Origin: Beaufortia kweichowensis
Lineage: Eukaryota > Chordata > Actinopteri > Cypriniformes > Gastromyzontidae
Assembly: GCA_019155185.1 (NCBI GenBank)
Contig: CM032808.1
Location: 16,619,879 to 16,683,878, forward strand
Length of the DNA stretch: 64,000 nt
Reading direction: 5' to 3'
This document shows, in pieces, positions 40,101-63,688 of the stretch (within the stretch, counting starts at the first letter, position 1; each line of letters opens with the position of its first letter). Position numbers and translations under genes: made by a program. A model generated the notes under the pieces. It ran no database searches, had not been told where the DNA came from, and saw nothing but the letters and a program-made list of their open reading frames with translations.

Positions 40101-43100
40101 GGCCATCAACATTTCTCTGTTAAAGATTAAATGTAAGCATTTGTTTTTGTCGTTAAGCTATTCACAGGTTCTGTCAGCGCAGCAGAAAGGGTCTGGAAAG
40201 GTCGTGATTTCTATGAGTAATGAAGACTTGGAACTTCGTTCACCACAATCACCTCAGATCGCAGATGTCATTAATCTCTTTATGATGGAACTCATCAAGG
40301 TTCAGTTCACTTCTAAATAAATCCATCTAGTCTAATGTCATGATTTCGAAAAATCTTATGCCCTTTATCTGTCCGAACGTGTGTTTCTTTAGTGATTGTA
40401 GTGACTTGATTTACTGATTGTCAAACTGCAGGACTCAGACTATGTGATAGCTGTGAAGAGCTATGTGACAGATGACAAGAGTCTGCTGAGCTTTCAGAGA
40501 GGTGATGTCATCAAACTACTGCACATGGATGGACTCAGGGACGGTGAGAATTAAAGCTCCAAATCTGACTCTCAAAGCATGAAATGTCTGTGTTTCTAAC
40601 GCTTTGATAAAGTAATGATGGTTTGGTGTATTTGTAGGGTGGATGTTTGGTTCTACTGGGGGTCGATCAGGTCTTTTCCCAGTGGATGTCACTCAGCCCT
40701 GCGCTCCACCAGACTATCACAGCAGCAATATGGAGCGGCAGCTATACAGGAGAAAGAGTATGAGACTGACCGGCTCATCTTCCAACATCCCCGCCAATGG
40801 CTCCTCACCCATCATTCCCGCCGTTCGCACGTTATCGGCCGGCAGCGAACGCAGTCTAGACAGAATGTCCATCCAGAGATCTGAACCGGAAGCCCAGCAG
40901 TTTGCCATGACTGAGTTTGCCAGGAAGTTCTTCACAGCTGCTATCACCAGGTGAGGAGGCCTTAAAACCAATTAAACACAATCTGTAGATCATAAAATAA
41001 AATCTTTGTCTTTCACTTTTCCACAGTCAGTCTAATGGAGGGAAAAGTCTGAATGAAATGGTTGAATACACTCCAGTATGTATCAAGCTTTCAGATGTTT
41101 TCTCAGCAAATAGTGTGTGATTTTATGAGTTTAATTTTTTCGTTTACATTGTTTGCTTTTATTAGAATCCTATTCAGGAATCGCTTATACTTTTCTCAGA
41201 CAACGACCTTAATCGTGTGGGTGCTCAGAGTTTTATGGGTAAGTGAACAAACGTATTCACACACACAAACACGTAAAACGACACAGACAGAATCATCAGG
41301 ATGGCCAGGTGGTCTTGTACCACCATATCAAATTGATGATTATTTTAACTGTATATTTTCCTGTGTTGCTACTTATCAAAAACATCAATTAATATACATA
41401 AATATGACAAATTAGTTACCTATAGTTTAGTTGTCGTTCTACAAAACAGAATGCTAAGATTGACCACTCAGAGTCATGCAATTTAGACAGCGATGTAATA
41501 AAGAACAATCATTGTACACATCACCCGTTTTATGATCTCTCTGTAGTTTTGATGCAGTTCATGTTGGATCAACCCCTGAAGAAAAATCAGTCAGAAGGCG
41601 ACTGTGTTAACTTCATTCTACAGGTGAGATTTACATCCAGCATTTCCATTGGAGGGATCTGAGATCTATAACACAATAGCTTGTTTTGATTTAGCTGGGA
41701 AAAGAGAAGGAATTCCTCAGAGATGAGATCTACTGTCAGGTCATCAAGCAGACCACCAAAAACCCATTCAAGTGAGTTGATGTGCATGTGATTGTACTTT
41801 TGACATCATGTGGGATTCATAGATTTATTTTCTTTTTGTCTAATATAGGGAGAGCTGTACCCGTGGCTGGCGTCTACTGAATCTGGTGACTGGATTCTTT
41901 CCCTGTTCTAATACTCTTCAGCCATATTTTATTCACCACATGGAGACCATCATTCAGGATGCTGACCATCCCTTTCAGGGTATAGTTTCTGTCTACAACA
42001 GTTTACATTGTATACGGTTGAGCAAAAATGACAATGTACTCTATTTGAATTCTGCACTAGATCTGAGTTTGAAGAAATCTAAACCCATTTCTATGTACAG
42101 TCCAAGCTGTTTCCCAAAACTTTTGTTTGTGTTTAGAACTGGCAATTGTGTGCGAAAAGAATCTCAGGAGATCTCTCAGTTTTGGAGGACGTAGACACAT
42201 TCCCTCGCATTCAGAAATGGAAGCTATCCTGGTGAGGAAAAAGTTGTTGAAGTGTTTTGTTCATTTACACTATCAACACTTTCATTTTTTAAGATGACGG
42301 ATCATATTGAGGAGAGGTGAAAAAAAGATTTGGTGCTGAATGAATTTATAATGGGAAAATTGTTTTTCAATTATATTTTAAATCATGGGGCATTTTTCTT
42401 CTTCTGTGATATTCTGTTAATCTATGACCCTGCTTTAATGTAATATCTGAATGGCGTACAGGCCGGCAGGAGCTCTCGACGGCTGCCCATCATGTTGCCT
42501 GGTGGAACTGAATTTACCTGCAAGATACGCAGCTTTAGTGTAAGTGTGATTTCTTCACACAATCAACTGAATGAACTGAATGGTGCATTGTTATACAATT
42601 GTAATATTTTGTGCATTGTGTGTCTGTTTCTGTAGGTCACATCTGAGGTAGTAACAGACATTTGTACAGAGATGGGCATTGGAAATCCAGCAGAAATTAA
42701 GGAATTTTCCATCTTTGCCACTAAAAAAGGGGGTAAGATGACCTTTGTTGTCTTTATGCATGCATGAACACACATAAACACATACTCCAATTTTATTCAC
42801 CCATATTCTTCAGCTTATGTGACACGTCCAATTCACTCGGACGAGTATCTGTTTGACTTCCTGTTGGATGACGGTTCGATCTCCCTCTCCTTTCATCGAA
42901 TCATCTGGAAACAGCCGCTTCACTTTGACAACCATCTTTACGTGGAGTTCCACTATCAACTGGTAAAAGGAGCTTCAGATTTAGTTTCATGAGGAATATT
43001 AAAGGAGCATGTGGGCTAGATGAGGGCTTTAACGTTGTCAGTGTCAATGAATAATGGCTTTCTCTGCATGAAAATGAATTACAATGGTCATATTTTTTAA

Positions 43101-44618
43101 GTTAGATGTGTTGCAATAATGACTGTTCAAAAGAATGTCACAATGTTTATAACAGATCATTTCCTTATGACGTTATGTATTTATTGTTTTCCGTCTCATG
43201 TCTGATGGATGTTGAGTTATACAGTATGTATGTCTTCCAGCTTCTGGCTGATTATCTGGAAGGAAAGATGTTGCTGCCCACCAACAGCTCCACAATCTAC
43301 CAACAGGCGGCTGAGCTGACCGCACTTCAACACCTCGCTCTTGGACTGACTCAGACACCCACAAAGTAAATATTATTTCTCTCTCCAGTGCTCTGAATTC
43401 TTATTTTTCCTAAACAGAACTGGATTTGGATTTGGGGCTGTCAGATAAATAACATAATATATAATATCTAACATACATCATTCTTTTTCATAAAGCACGG
43501 ATTTATATTTGATGATGTTTAAGTCATTGGAACACTCATATTAATCGGTTATTAATGTTCATCAGTGCTGAGATAAAACAGTACCTGCCCCAGCTGGATT
43601 GGGTCAGCGGCAGTGATGAGAGGCTTCTCGCTACTATACGGGCACAGTTTTCTGCATTTGGCCCCCTCAACCATATTGATGCCAAAACTCGCTTCCTTAG
43701 TGAGTAAACAAATCTGTCTCCATGTTTGTATAATGCTGTTTGTTTTGATTCCACTTTTGATACGTATGAACATACATTCTTACAAATACCATTATAAACC
43801 ATCAGCTGTTTAACCATCAGCTGCTTTATTAAGACTGAATGGTGTTTAATTGGTTCCAATTTGTCAGATAACATCTTATCAACAGATTACCAGTAGAGAC
43901 CATTATAAAACCCATTATAACCATTAAATCTATAATAATTGTTTGATTAGGAATAGCATTTACTGGTTTTACATCCTTCATCTTTCCCTCCCTGGTTTTC
44001 TCTCCACAATTTCTAAACAAACTCTTTACATCACAGAAAGTGTTAGTTCCCTGCCATTCTTGGGATTTAATATATTCACTGCTCAGAAAACAAGTCATCA
44101 CAGTTGTCCATCTCCCTGCCTGATCGTAGTCAACCATGAAGTTATCTCAGTCCTTGACCCGAAAACACAGGTACAGCCACAGTTTACATGTGTATACTTG
44201 ATTCATTGTGTTTAATTGACATCTGTGATTTAACATGGTATCATATGATAGTGAACTATCAATAAGCACAACTATAACAAACCATTACAGAACCCTTGCT
44301 TGACCTTGCCTTTGGAGGATGTCCAGTCCTTGCGTTCAGTTCGCCCTAAGAAAGACAAGCTGCCATCAGTTGACATTAGCTTCAGCAGCCAGTCCCAGAC
44401 CATAACAACCACTTTCTATCTGAAACAAGTGCGTATATATAGGAGGAAGATATTGTTAATCAATTGGCTTACTACATGCTTTCCAGGCCTAACAATTCAT
44501 TTGCTGTTTTCATTTCTTCCAGGCAAAAGAGTTTTGCCACACAGTTGCTGTGATTATGGAAGAAGTGGTGAAACCTTCTCACGGCAGCGTATCCAGTCGA
44601 GCTGCAACACCACATTAA
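20238..44618 (+). CDS. myo15b: Unconventional myosin XVB (two frame breaks as read)
   Basis: Actin-based motor with a MyTH4/FERM cargo-binding tail. Position after llgl2 matches mammalian MYO15B. Coding exons: 20238-22642, 22811-22875, 23292-23355, 23751-23860, 23989-24063, 24154-24247, 24326-24429, 24498-24561, 24662-24775, 24859-25020, 25354-25467, 25531-25589, 25669-25792, 25894-25989, 26614-26745, 27036-27161, 27278-27355, 27602-27744, 28033-28078, 28195-28319, 28935-29049, 29121-29296, 29386-29476, 32177-32239, 32458-32515, 32631-32755, 32875-32970, 33154-33389, 33461-33629, 33772-33844, 34256-34429, 34751-34869, 35043-35113, 35429-35507, 35598-35699, 35795-35931, 36491-36724, 36941-37025, 37123-37230, 37319-37475, 37791-37881, 38134-38338, 38840-38955, 39043-39102, 39186-39261, 39340-39458, 39962-40080, 40158-40299, 40432-40543, 40638-40950, 41027-41075, 41166-41238, 41547-41623, 41695-41771, 41849-41979, 42137-42231, 42462-42539, 42636-42732, 42814-42962, 43241-43365, 43566-43699, 44037-44170, 44291-44428, 44523-44618. 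Total 9574 nt, about 3190 residues if both breaks are single missing bases. Breaks lie at 20699-20790 and about 33521-33545. Confidence 0.9.
27162..27277 (+). other. myo15b: GC-AG intron inside the myo15b motor
   Basis: The exon ends ...GTCACGTATCAG and is followed by GCAAGC. The next exon starts after CCAG at 27277 with GTGCACAAC. Joining gives AVTYQVHNFLNKNHDQ, which matches the myosin XV family exactly. No GT donor nearby keeps TYQ-VHNF. Read-through would add about 26 residues and hit TGA at 27237-27239. Confidence 0.85.
27845..27930. repeat. Dispersed fish repeat in a myo15b intron
   Basis: The phrase TTCTTTGGGGAACCAAAAATGGTTCTT with ATGGCATCAC and AGGAAC/CCTTTATTTT is a repeat common in cyprinid introns as I remember it. 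It is partly palindromic (GGGGAACC/GGTTC). Family not named. Confidence 0.5.
28404..28480. repeat. Dispersed repeat fragment
   Basis: TTCAAGTTCACTTTATTTGTGTAGCGC then TTTCAAAGCAGCTTTACAGA is a widely dispersed teleost repeat segment, related in its first part to the stretch at 29661-29690. It lies inside the 28320-28934 intron of myo15b. Confidence 0.5.
29171..29476 (+). other. myo15b: myo15b neck: two IQ motifs
   Basis: VTIQRNIRGFICRRNF (IQ1) and IVLQSHIRGHQARKYY (IQ2) fit the IQxxxRGxxxR pattern for calmodulin or light-chain binding. The Gln, Arg-Gly and final Arg are present in both. A third, poorer repeat may follow (SFTQFWATMMITRNTIKRR). The exon ends in phase 0 at 29476, after which a 2.7 kb intron separates motor plus neck from the tail. 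Confidence 0.85.
29547..30585. mobile_element. Tc1/mariner-like element with a nested insertion
   Basis: The left end reads AAGTAGCAGTCAAAAGTTTG. The right end, reverse-complemented, reads CAGTACCAGTCAAAAGTCAC. Both are flanked by TA (29545-29546 and 30586-30587), the Tc1 target duplication. About 110 nt of typical internal left-end sequence continue to near 29660. A second repeat class starting GGCAAGGCAAGTTTATTTAT then interrupts it. No transposase frame survives. It lies in the myo15b intron between motor and tail. Confidence 0.65.
29661..30290 (-). mobile_element. LINE fragment nested in the Tc1-like element
   Basis: On the minus strand, 30274 to 30017 encodes a decayed reverse-transcriptase C-terminal piece: a YADE motif in place of YADD, then NLLQLNKEKTEIIAFG and NLGVILESD. 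These are typical of fish non-LTR retrotransposons. The opposite end carries the GCAAGTTTATTTATATTGCA tail motif. It is truncated and not functional. The clade (Rex or L2-like) was not resolved. Confidence 0.6.
31981..32042 (+). promoter_or_regulatory. myo15b: Possible internal TATA promoter and short leader exon for a myo15b tail transcript
   Basis: TATAAAAG at 31981-31988 is followed, about 60 nt on, by AGCCAG|GTAATA, a usable donor at 32042/32043. The next myo15b coding exon begins at 32177. The intron lies exactly between the neck and the tail. A start near 32011 would yield a motor-less tail mRNA. This is inference from motif spacing only. Confidence 0.3.
32177..32755 (+). other. myo15b: myo15b linker exons between neck and MyTH4
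   Basis: Three short exons (32177-32239, 32458-32515, 32631-32755) keep phase and encode a polar linker, EHTARTSVKEVEKPTSTPTE followed by ILEIPAELSARLRSAARR. The ILEIPAELSARLR segment is characteristic of class XV, XXVIII and VII myosins just before MyTH4. Alternative inclusion of the first exon would keep frame. Confidence 0.7.
32875..33629 (+). other. myo15b: myo15b first MyTH4 domain, with the second frame break at its C-terminal end
   Basis: Exons 32875-32970, 33154-33389 and 33461-33629 encode a MyTH4: EHARTALEIYKLILRFTGD, QPNIRDEVLAQLVYHTW, GWLLLACCLSAFTPS, YVSDRG and LCQHKLLTCL. Frame 0 runs into TAG at 33606-33608. Frame 2, open from 33512, gives PPTQLEWTANQRKGKMVVEV, which is the expected family continuation (QLEWTA then the start of FERM) and is in phase with the next exon. 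The change of frame falls at about 33521-33545. No plausible intron is available to explain it. Confidence 0.8.
33580..34429 (+). other. myo15b: myo15b FERM-1, F1 lobe
   Basis: VVEVDTFNEERLTAEVESWT, GEQLASWLLTYRGL and GWSVSLLAGESW form the ubiquitin-like F1 lobe, ending at DLAGCDFVMDLL and PDYLFGDTG. The F2 and F3 lobes do not follow directly but resume at 38840, after the low-complexity insert. Confidence 0.7.
33929..34090. repeat. Degenerate dispersed cyprinid repeat
   Basis: Starts GGCATAGTTCACCCAAAAAAT and continues with TGTGAAACACAAAAGTCTCA, then GGAAGTCCATGGGG. This order is that of a very common zebrafish interspersed repeat as I remember it. A weaker relative is visible near 62640-62720 in tmem94 (AAACCTGTATGACT, ACAATGTTGGAAATC). 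Confidence 0.5.
34751..38338 (+). other. myo15b: myo15b low-complexity insert splitting FERM-1 (about 460 aa, 11 exons)
   Basis: Starts MMTTDLDDFIPPAPSMQ. A Met-rich stretch follows (35429-35931), with repeated PMM, PSM and PTAMP units, then a Gln-rich helix (QQAFINQQ, SQQQQQEDMRKRQ). Next is an Arg/Ser-Pro stretch at about 36570-36660 (SPPRQRRRSPPRARSPSRSP) that looks like an SR region. Pro/Glu-rich spacers come next, with a conserved-looking helix IREIIKRYQSRP and motif RVPAKHFLKKNDPKEEAL. Poly-Pro ends it (PPPPPPPLESRGPRP at 38140-38185). The frame is open throughout. Likely a flexible partner-binding region; SH3 or profilin ligands are possible but not shown. Confidence 0.8.
37493..37790. 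repeat. Partial copy of the TTAA MITE
   Basis: TTAAAGTCAACATGAAAT at 37493-37510 equals the left terminus of the element at 55279 base for base. The other end is decayed: TTGTTGACTAATCTTAA near 37751-37767 may be the remnant. It sits just after the donor at 37476 in a myo15b intron. Confidence 0.5.
38430..38690. repeat. Dispersed repeat, copy 2 (partner near 5740-5860)
   Basis: Begins near GGGCTCATATGACGG and ends with the ACAAACAGCTACACAACACA and CATCATGTGACCCCTTTC segment shared with llgl2 intron 1. It contains motifs of a common fish MITE-like repeat. Lies in the 38339-38839 intron of myo15b. Confidence 0.65.
38840..40299 (+). other. myo15b: myo15b FERM-1, F2 and F3 lobes
   Basis: GKLFLRKELFYPRERFNHPY, NLLCEQITRDTY and ASFHIGTSISSLE are the F2 helices. 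MAARDNWSNYFARLFNVK links to F3, which reads AQILGVSHRGIRLLTVAR, LKLLHSYSYSQVLSAQQ and DVINLFMMELIK. This is the FERM pattern of class VII/XV myosins. The exon at 40158 uses the acceptor GTTAAG; using the later CACAG would break the frame. Confidence 0.75.
40432..40700 (+). other. myo15b: myo15b SH3 domain
   Basis: Exons 40432-40543 and the start of 40638-40950 encode DSDYVIAVKSYVTDDKSLLS, FQRGDVIKLL, DGWMFGSTGGRSGLFPVDVT. The ALYDY-type strand, the acidic/Trp pair around GWMFG and the GLFP-V motif are all recognisable, so a proline-ligand surface is plausible. It sits between FERM-1 and MyTH4-2, as in MYO15A. Confidence 0.88.
40900..42231 (+). other. myo15b: myo15b second MyTH4 domain
   Basis: Opens FAMTEFARKFFTAAIT, then QSFMVLMQFMLDQPL, FLRDEIYCQVIKQTTKNP, CTRGWRLLNLVTGFFPCS and LQPYFIHHME. 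These are the conserved MyTH4 helices that bind microtubules or partners in class VII, X and XV myosins. Frame continuous over exons 40638 to 42231. Confidence 0.88.
42462..44618 (+). other. myo15b: myo15b C-terminal FERM domain
   Basis: LPIMLPGGTEFTCKIRSFSV begins F1, followed by IKEFSIFATKKG and VEFHYQLLLADYLEGKMLLP. F2 has ELTALQHLALGL and IKQYLPQLDW. F3 has FLGFNIFTAQKTS, CLIVVNHEVISVLDPKTQ and TTTFYLKQAKEFCHTVAVIM. The protein ends SRAATPH. MYO15A ends in a class I PDZ ligand that binds whirlin; no such ligand is visible here, so a whirlin-type partnership is not supported. TAA at 44616-44618. Confidence 0.88.
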
Positions 44619-44875
44619 ACCATTAAATCAAAACAAATCTCTTATGCCATACAATATTACAAACATTAGATTTTGTTAAAAGACTGGAAAGGTTTATATA
44701 AGATCAATGCAAATGCTTACCAAATGTTTAAATATTCATTTGTTTAGATATCTTAAACCAATCAAAAAATCGATTTAGTTATTATTCCATCTAATGAACC
44801 GTGATCATTTGTATAAAGCTATTACATGTTTTGTATTATGTATCTATGTATTCATGATTAATGTATTTGCCTTCA

Positions 44876-44881
44876 AATAAA
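44876..44881 (+). terminator. myo15b: myo15b polyadenylation signal
   Basis: AATAAA 258 nt after the myo15b stop, in AT-rich 3' UTR. The transposon nest begins within about 50 nt downstream. Confidence 0.7.
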
Positions 44882-45751
44882 GAAATGATAAAGTATAAAT
44901 GTCGCGCTATTAAAGTATTAAAATCTACGGAGCCCGGGAAGATTTCAATCAATCCGTGCACACGGTTTTGCAATTCGTCCTCTCAGTTTATAAACATATG
45001 GACTCACGCATTCAGTAACTGTTCCCGCGGATTAATAAACCACAAGCACTAATTGCGTTCAGATTTTATAAACTGCACGTTCGGGTTTTAAATCCGCAAT
45101 CTGCTCTCACAGTTTAGCGAACTGGACCGGAACTCTGTTGCCATGTTTGCGTCTCATCCGGGCAGCTAATTCACTCATAGCAAGACAACAGTCCCATCTA
45201 CTTAGATGTGGGAAGCCTGATATTTCTACAAACGATTGATAAAATCGCAATTAAAAACACATTTCCGATCAACAATTAAACCTGACATTAACTCTCACAC
45301 AATCTTTGTTTCTTAAGTATGAATTGCGCCAAAAAACAACTTTGGGAGCTCGCTTCAGCTACTGTCGGCTCTTTTGACTCGACTCCCTTGACTCGTGAGT
45401 CGGCTCTCACGGCTCCCAAATGGCTCTTCATTAAGTATCACTCGTAGCCTTTTATTTTAGCCCAGTTTAGCAATTGTGAATGGTTTGTGTGTTGGTAAGC
45501 AACTTTTTATAAAGTGTTTTCATAAAAGCCTTATTTTTATGCATTTTTTGCGTTACAAAAACAGAGTTACTATTATTAAACATTTTAATAAAACTTTAAT
45601 TGAATAACTGAACACAGAACCACAGCAAACAAATCAAATAAATAAAGGCAAAAGTCTTAACATTAAGACACTTTAGTGCATGTTGGCATTCAGAAATACC
45701 AGATGCCTCAGCTTGGATGGGTTGATGTGATTTCTCCTCTCTGCTCTCCAG

Positions 45752-45811
45752 TCTCATCATCCTCATCATCATCATCATCATCATCCCTCATCATCATCAT
45801 CATCATCATCC

Positions 45812-45845
<34 letters not shown>

Positions 45846-45864
45846 CATCATCATCATCATCATC
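45752..45864. repeat. (TCA)n trinucleotide repeat
   Basis: About 110 nt of TCA/ATC units with occasional CTC interruptions, inside the 44.9-46.6 kb transposon nest. The 115 aa open frame over it is poly-Ser/Ile and is not a gene. Confidence 0.95.
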
Positions 45865-46142
45865 TCAATGCAGCCAGATGCTGCTTCTTTTTCGGCCTTT
45901 AAATCCGACTCTTCCGCCTCTCTCTGTCACAACTCTCTCACTACACTTGCTGTCTTCGGAGTGTGTGTTTCCCTCTTCCTTCTTTCATATAATGGTATGA
46001 TCCTAGTCTGTCCTCCCATGTGATTGGCCGCATGGTGTGCCAATCCAAATAAAGTCCCGCCCATGCATGCGGCTGAAGAATCGGCTCTTCTCGTTCACTA
46101 CAAAGAATCGGCTCTTAGAGCCGGCTCGTACGCGAACGACAC

Positions 46143-46320
46143 ATTTACATTCATTCATTTAGGAGACGCTTTTTATCCAAAGAGACTTACAAGTTTACCA
46201 GTGGCACAGTGGGAGCGATTAGGGGTGAGGTGTCTTACTCAAGGGCACCTCTGTTGTTTCCTGCTGGTGCTGGTACCGGATAGTCCAACTCTCTAACCAC
46301 TAGGGTACAACTGCCCCCCA
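46143..46320 (-). mobile_element. tRNA-derived SINE, copy 1
   Basis: On the minus strand the head GGGGGGCAGTTGTACCCTAG then TGGTTAGAGAGTTGGA is tRNA-like. The 3' part, read on +, is the familiar teleost core TTTAGGAGACGCTTTTTATC then CAAAGAGACTTACAAG. A similar but more decayed copy is at 59283-59432. It is probably a V-SINE-type family member; the exact name was not checked. Confidence 0.7.
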
Positions 46321-46739
46321 CATCACTAGTTAATATGAATTATTTTTATCTATCTAGTGCACCAACACAAGACAAAAAGCACATGTACATGAAATAAAAT
46401 ATATCTTAACTACATATAGCTTTTAAAGCTATTCAGGGGCCACAAATCCGTGGGTACCGTTTACAAAACCATGGGAACGGATTGCGAAAGCGTGGGCACG
46501 AATGATGAATTTGTGGGTACTGTTTATTAATCCGTGGGAACAACTTTAGAATCTGTGCGTACGGTTCACAAACTGAGAGGACGAGTTACAGAACCGTGAC
46601 ACGGATTTGCGGGTTCTTCTCCGCCGGTGACCTCGCGGGTTCCCTACAGCCTCCGGACCACACGAGACATCAAACACTTCTGCAAGCAGAAGCCCCGCCC
46701 CCTGGATCAAATCTCAAGCCGATTACCCGCCCCAAACAA

Positions 46740-46971
46740 ATGACCAATCACAAAGCGCAAAATAAAACCATTCCCGCCTCTTTAAGAACGCAAACCAATC
46801 AGATCGCACTACATCTTCCCTGCTCTAAATGCCACGCCCTTCGAGTCACTAACATGGCCGTCATCAGGGAGCGAGTCGAAGGGTTTGAAGACGAACATTA
46901 TGGAAATCTTTTAAAGACTTTTGCTGATTCGCGTTGAAACTCTCGGCTCGTTGATGTGACAGACCTATAAC
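46740..46971 (+). promoter_or_regulatory. tmem94: tmem94 main promoter and noncoding exon 1
   Basis: A CpG-containing, TATA-less region. It has two CCAAT boxes (ACCAATCACAA near 46742 and AACCAATCAGA near 46794), an E2F-like TTCCCGCC near 46770, and a YY1-like AACATGGCCGTC at 46851. The exon probably ends ATAAC|GTAAGT at 46971/46972 and splices to 48063. It contains an upstream ORF from 46854 to 46937 (27 codons starting MAVIRERVEG). Transcription start inferred near 46800-46850. Confidence 0.5.
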
Positions 46972-47276
46972 GTAAGTTTACGTTGCAAAACTCGATTTCA
47001 CATGTTTAATACGGCATCATTTCACCCCTAGGCCACCTCTGCTGAACTCAACCAGCTGTTTAGACTATTATAAATGATGTAATGATTTATATTATACATA
47101 CAGTATCTTCACTGTAAAACTATATTTACATGCTGTAACAATGCGATAGATACATACATACAACAGTGCTGTTTGTTTCCTGCTTGCATGTCTTTGCCTA
47201 GTCAACGCGGAAAATGGAAGCTGCTTTGGTGAAAATGTACTGTAATAAAACTGATAAAGATGCTTTATAAGAGAGA

Positions 47277-47308
<32 letters not shown>

Positions 47309-48062
47309 AAAGCTGTTTAATGGCTCGTCCTCTGCTCATGTCAGGTGTCTTTATGGTAATGTACATATATCTGACGAAATACACACGCCAGCTGAAGTGT
47401 TTGAAGCTTAAACTGCTCGTTATAGAGGACTCGAGAAATGAATGAAGAAATAAATAAATGTGGAAGTACGTAAACAAATATATGTAGGAATAAATAAATG
47501 TATGAATGAATGTGGATATAAATATATTAATACATGTAGAAATACAAATGCTGGTGTCTACAAAGTTAGTTGTTTCCTGTTTATTTTTGCTTTTATTTCA
47601 TTCACTTAATTATTTTTACTCAAGTCAGTTTGAGTCCTTTATAGTTAACAGATGAATCCCCAGTTGTGACTGAAAATCTGTTTCTGGCATATAATCATTT
47701 CTGTAAATCAGAACAGCTGTCGTTGTGGTATCAGGATAATGTAAATGACTTGATGGTTAATAACAACTTTGGGCACATAGAGACATGAGTGGTTTATCTT
47801 ATGTGTTTTCATTAGGGCTCTCTAAAGTATACACTAAACTTACTGGCTGATTTGATTTGGAAAGTCTCTCTTTCTTTCCTCTACATGTATTTATCTTTCA
47901 CTGTGAAACATTATAAACTTACTAAAGCACTTCTTCACACTATTGTTTCCTCTTCTGATGTGTCGCTTCATTGTCTCCTAATATTTGTAAGTGGCTTTGG
48001 ATAAAAGCGTCAGCTAAATGACTCAATGTAAATAAAAGTATATTTTAACATTTTCTTTTCAG
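46972..48062 (+). other. tmem94: tmem94 leader intron
   Basis: AT-rich, with a (TA)n at about 47277-47296 next to (GT)n. From the donor at 46972 to the acceptor CTTTTCAG ending at 48062. The following leader sequence 48063-48268 has one further upstream ATG at 48247 with a short uORF that overlaps the tmem94 start in another frame. Confidence 0.5.
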
Positions 48063-48268
48063 ATTCCCTTGAATGTAAGAAGCGAGAAATCGTACCGTCT
48101 CCCGGGCGTCTACAATAGCAGCGTGTGCCTCGCTCAAGACCGGCAGTGGCTTCAGGTGGGGGCCACGGTTCTCTTCCTCTGCCAGCGGGGTCGGTATCGG
48201 GACGGGCATCAGAAGTGACTACCGGCCCTGGGCATCTCAGCAGAGTATGGTGAGAGACAGTGGTTGCC

Positions 48269-62867
<14,599 letters not shown>

Positions 62868-63688
62868 TCTGCACATTGCCGCACACTTCCTGATCATTTC
62901 AGTTTTGGAGAAGATGAATTGTGAGTGATTTGGGTTTCTTCCAGACACACCTCTGATGGTGAAGCTTTATATCTGCCTGAATGCTCATGGAGGTTGTTTT
63001 TACTGAAAGTCGAGATTTTATTCGTGTGATTTGAGGGACGTTCACCTGCATGCTGCTTTGGTTTTGGCAGGGTAATTTATTGTTTTGAGTGAGGTCATTT
63101 TTATTCCTCATTCTTAAAACCTCATAAATGTAGTGTGTGTATATATATACCAAAATTTACAATGGAGGGCTAAATTAGCAGGATCTGTTTTACCTGTTGT
63201 GATATGGAGATTTTAATCATTTCCTTTTTATGAAGAAAGTAAATGAAACAATTGGCCGCTCACATGTTTTTACAGCTTTAGCTGTATTTTCTCAGTGTTC
63301 ATGTCTTTCTTTGTAACACCTGCCAGATGTTTCATGCAGTTCATTGATCGTGTGTGACGTCAGAAGAGCTTACAGCCTGTTTAACACTAACCCTAAACAG
63401 GTTATAATGTGAATGTCATCACCTGAACTTACCTCATATTGAGAGGGGAAATATTTATTTCACTTTATTTTGTGATGATGATGTTTTCGCTCCCTACAGA
63501 ACAACTAGTGCATATTCAGTCAGTTTGACACTAATTACTGACTGTGCTGTATGATGTTATGATCAATTATATCTCAAGCTGAAAATGAATATTAAATGAA
63601 TCTCTCTTATTTTTATCTTTATTATTAGTTTGTGTCAGGATCTGTAAACTCTGTTCAATCACAGGAGAAGGTCTTTTTATTAAATAAA
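62868..63688 (+). terminator. tmem94: tmem94 3' UTR and polyadenylation signal
   Basis: Noncoding AT-rich sequence after the stop at 62865-62867. AATAAA at 63683-63688 (in TTAAATAAAGC) is the likely poly(A) signal, giving a 3' UTR of about 830 nt. Confidence 0.65.

Larger units (their letters stand above)
44930..46620. mobile_element. Inverted-repeat element (nonautonomous DNA transposon) between myo15b and tmem94
   Basis: The reverse complement of 44950-45045 matches 46525-46610 at roughly three quarters identity. Shared blocks are TTTATTAATCCG-GGGAACA, AAACTGAGAGGACGA and AACCGTG--ACACGGATT. The right side also carries a string of about 20 nt subterminal units (CCGTGGGTACCGTTT, CATGGGAACGGATT, CGTGGGCACGAAT). 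Between the arms lie Ser/Arg-coding palindromes of the AGAGCCGGCTC type (45366-45432 and 46073-46140), a (TCA)n tract and a SINE, so it is composite. No transposase. Superfamily unresolved. Confidence 0.55.

Noticed and set aside
45596..46023. Poly-Ser/Ile and poly-Met frames near 45.8 kb
   Set aside because: Translation of a (TCA)n repeat inside a transposon nest.
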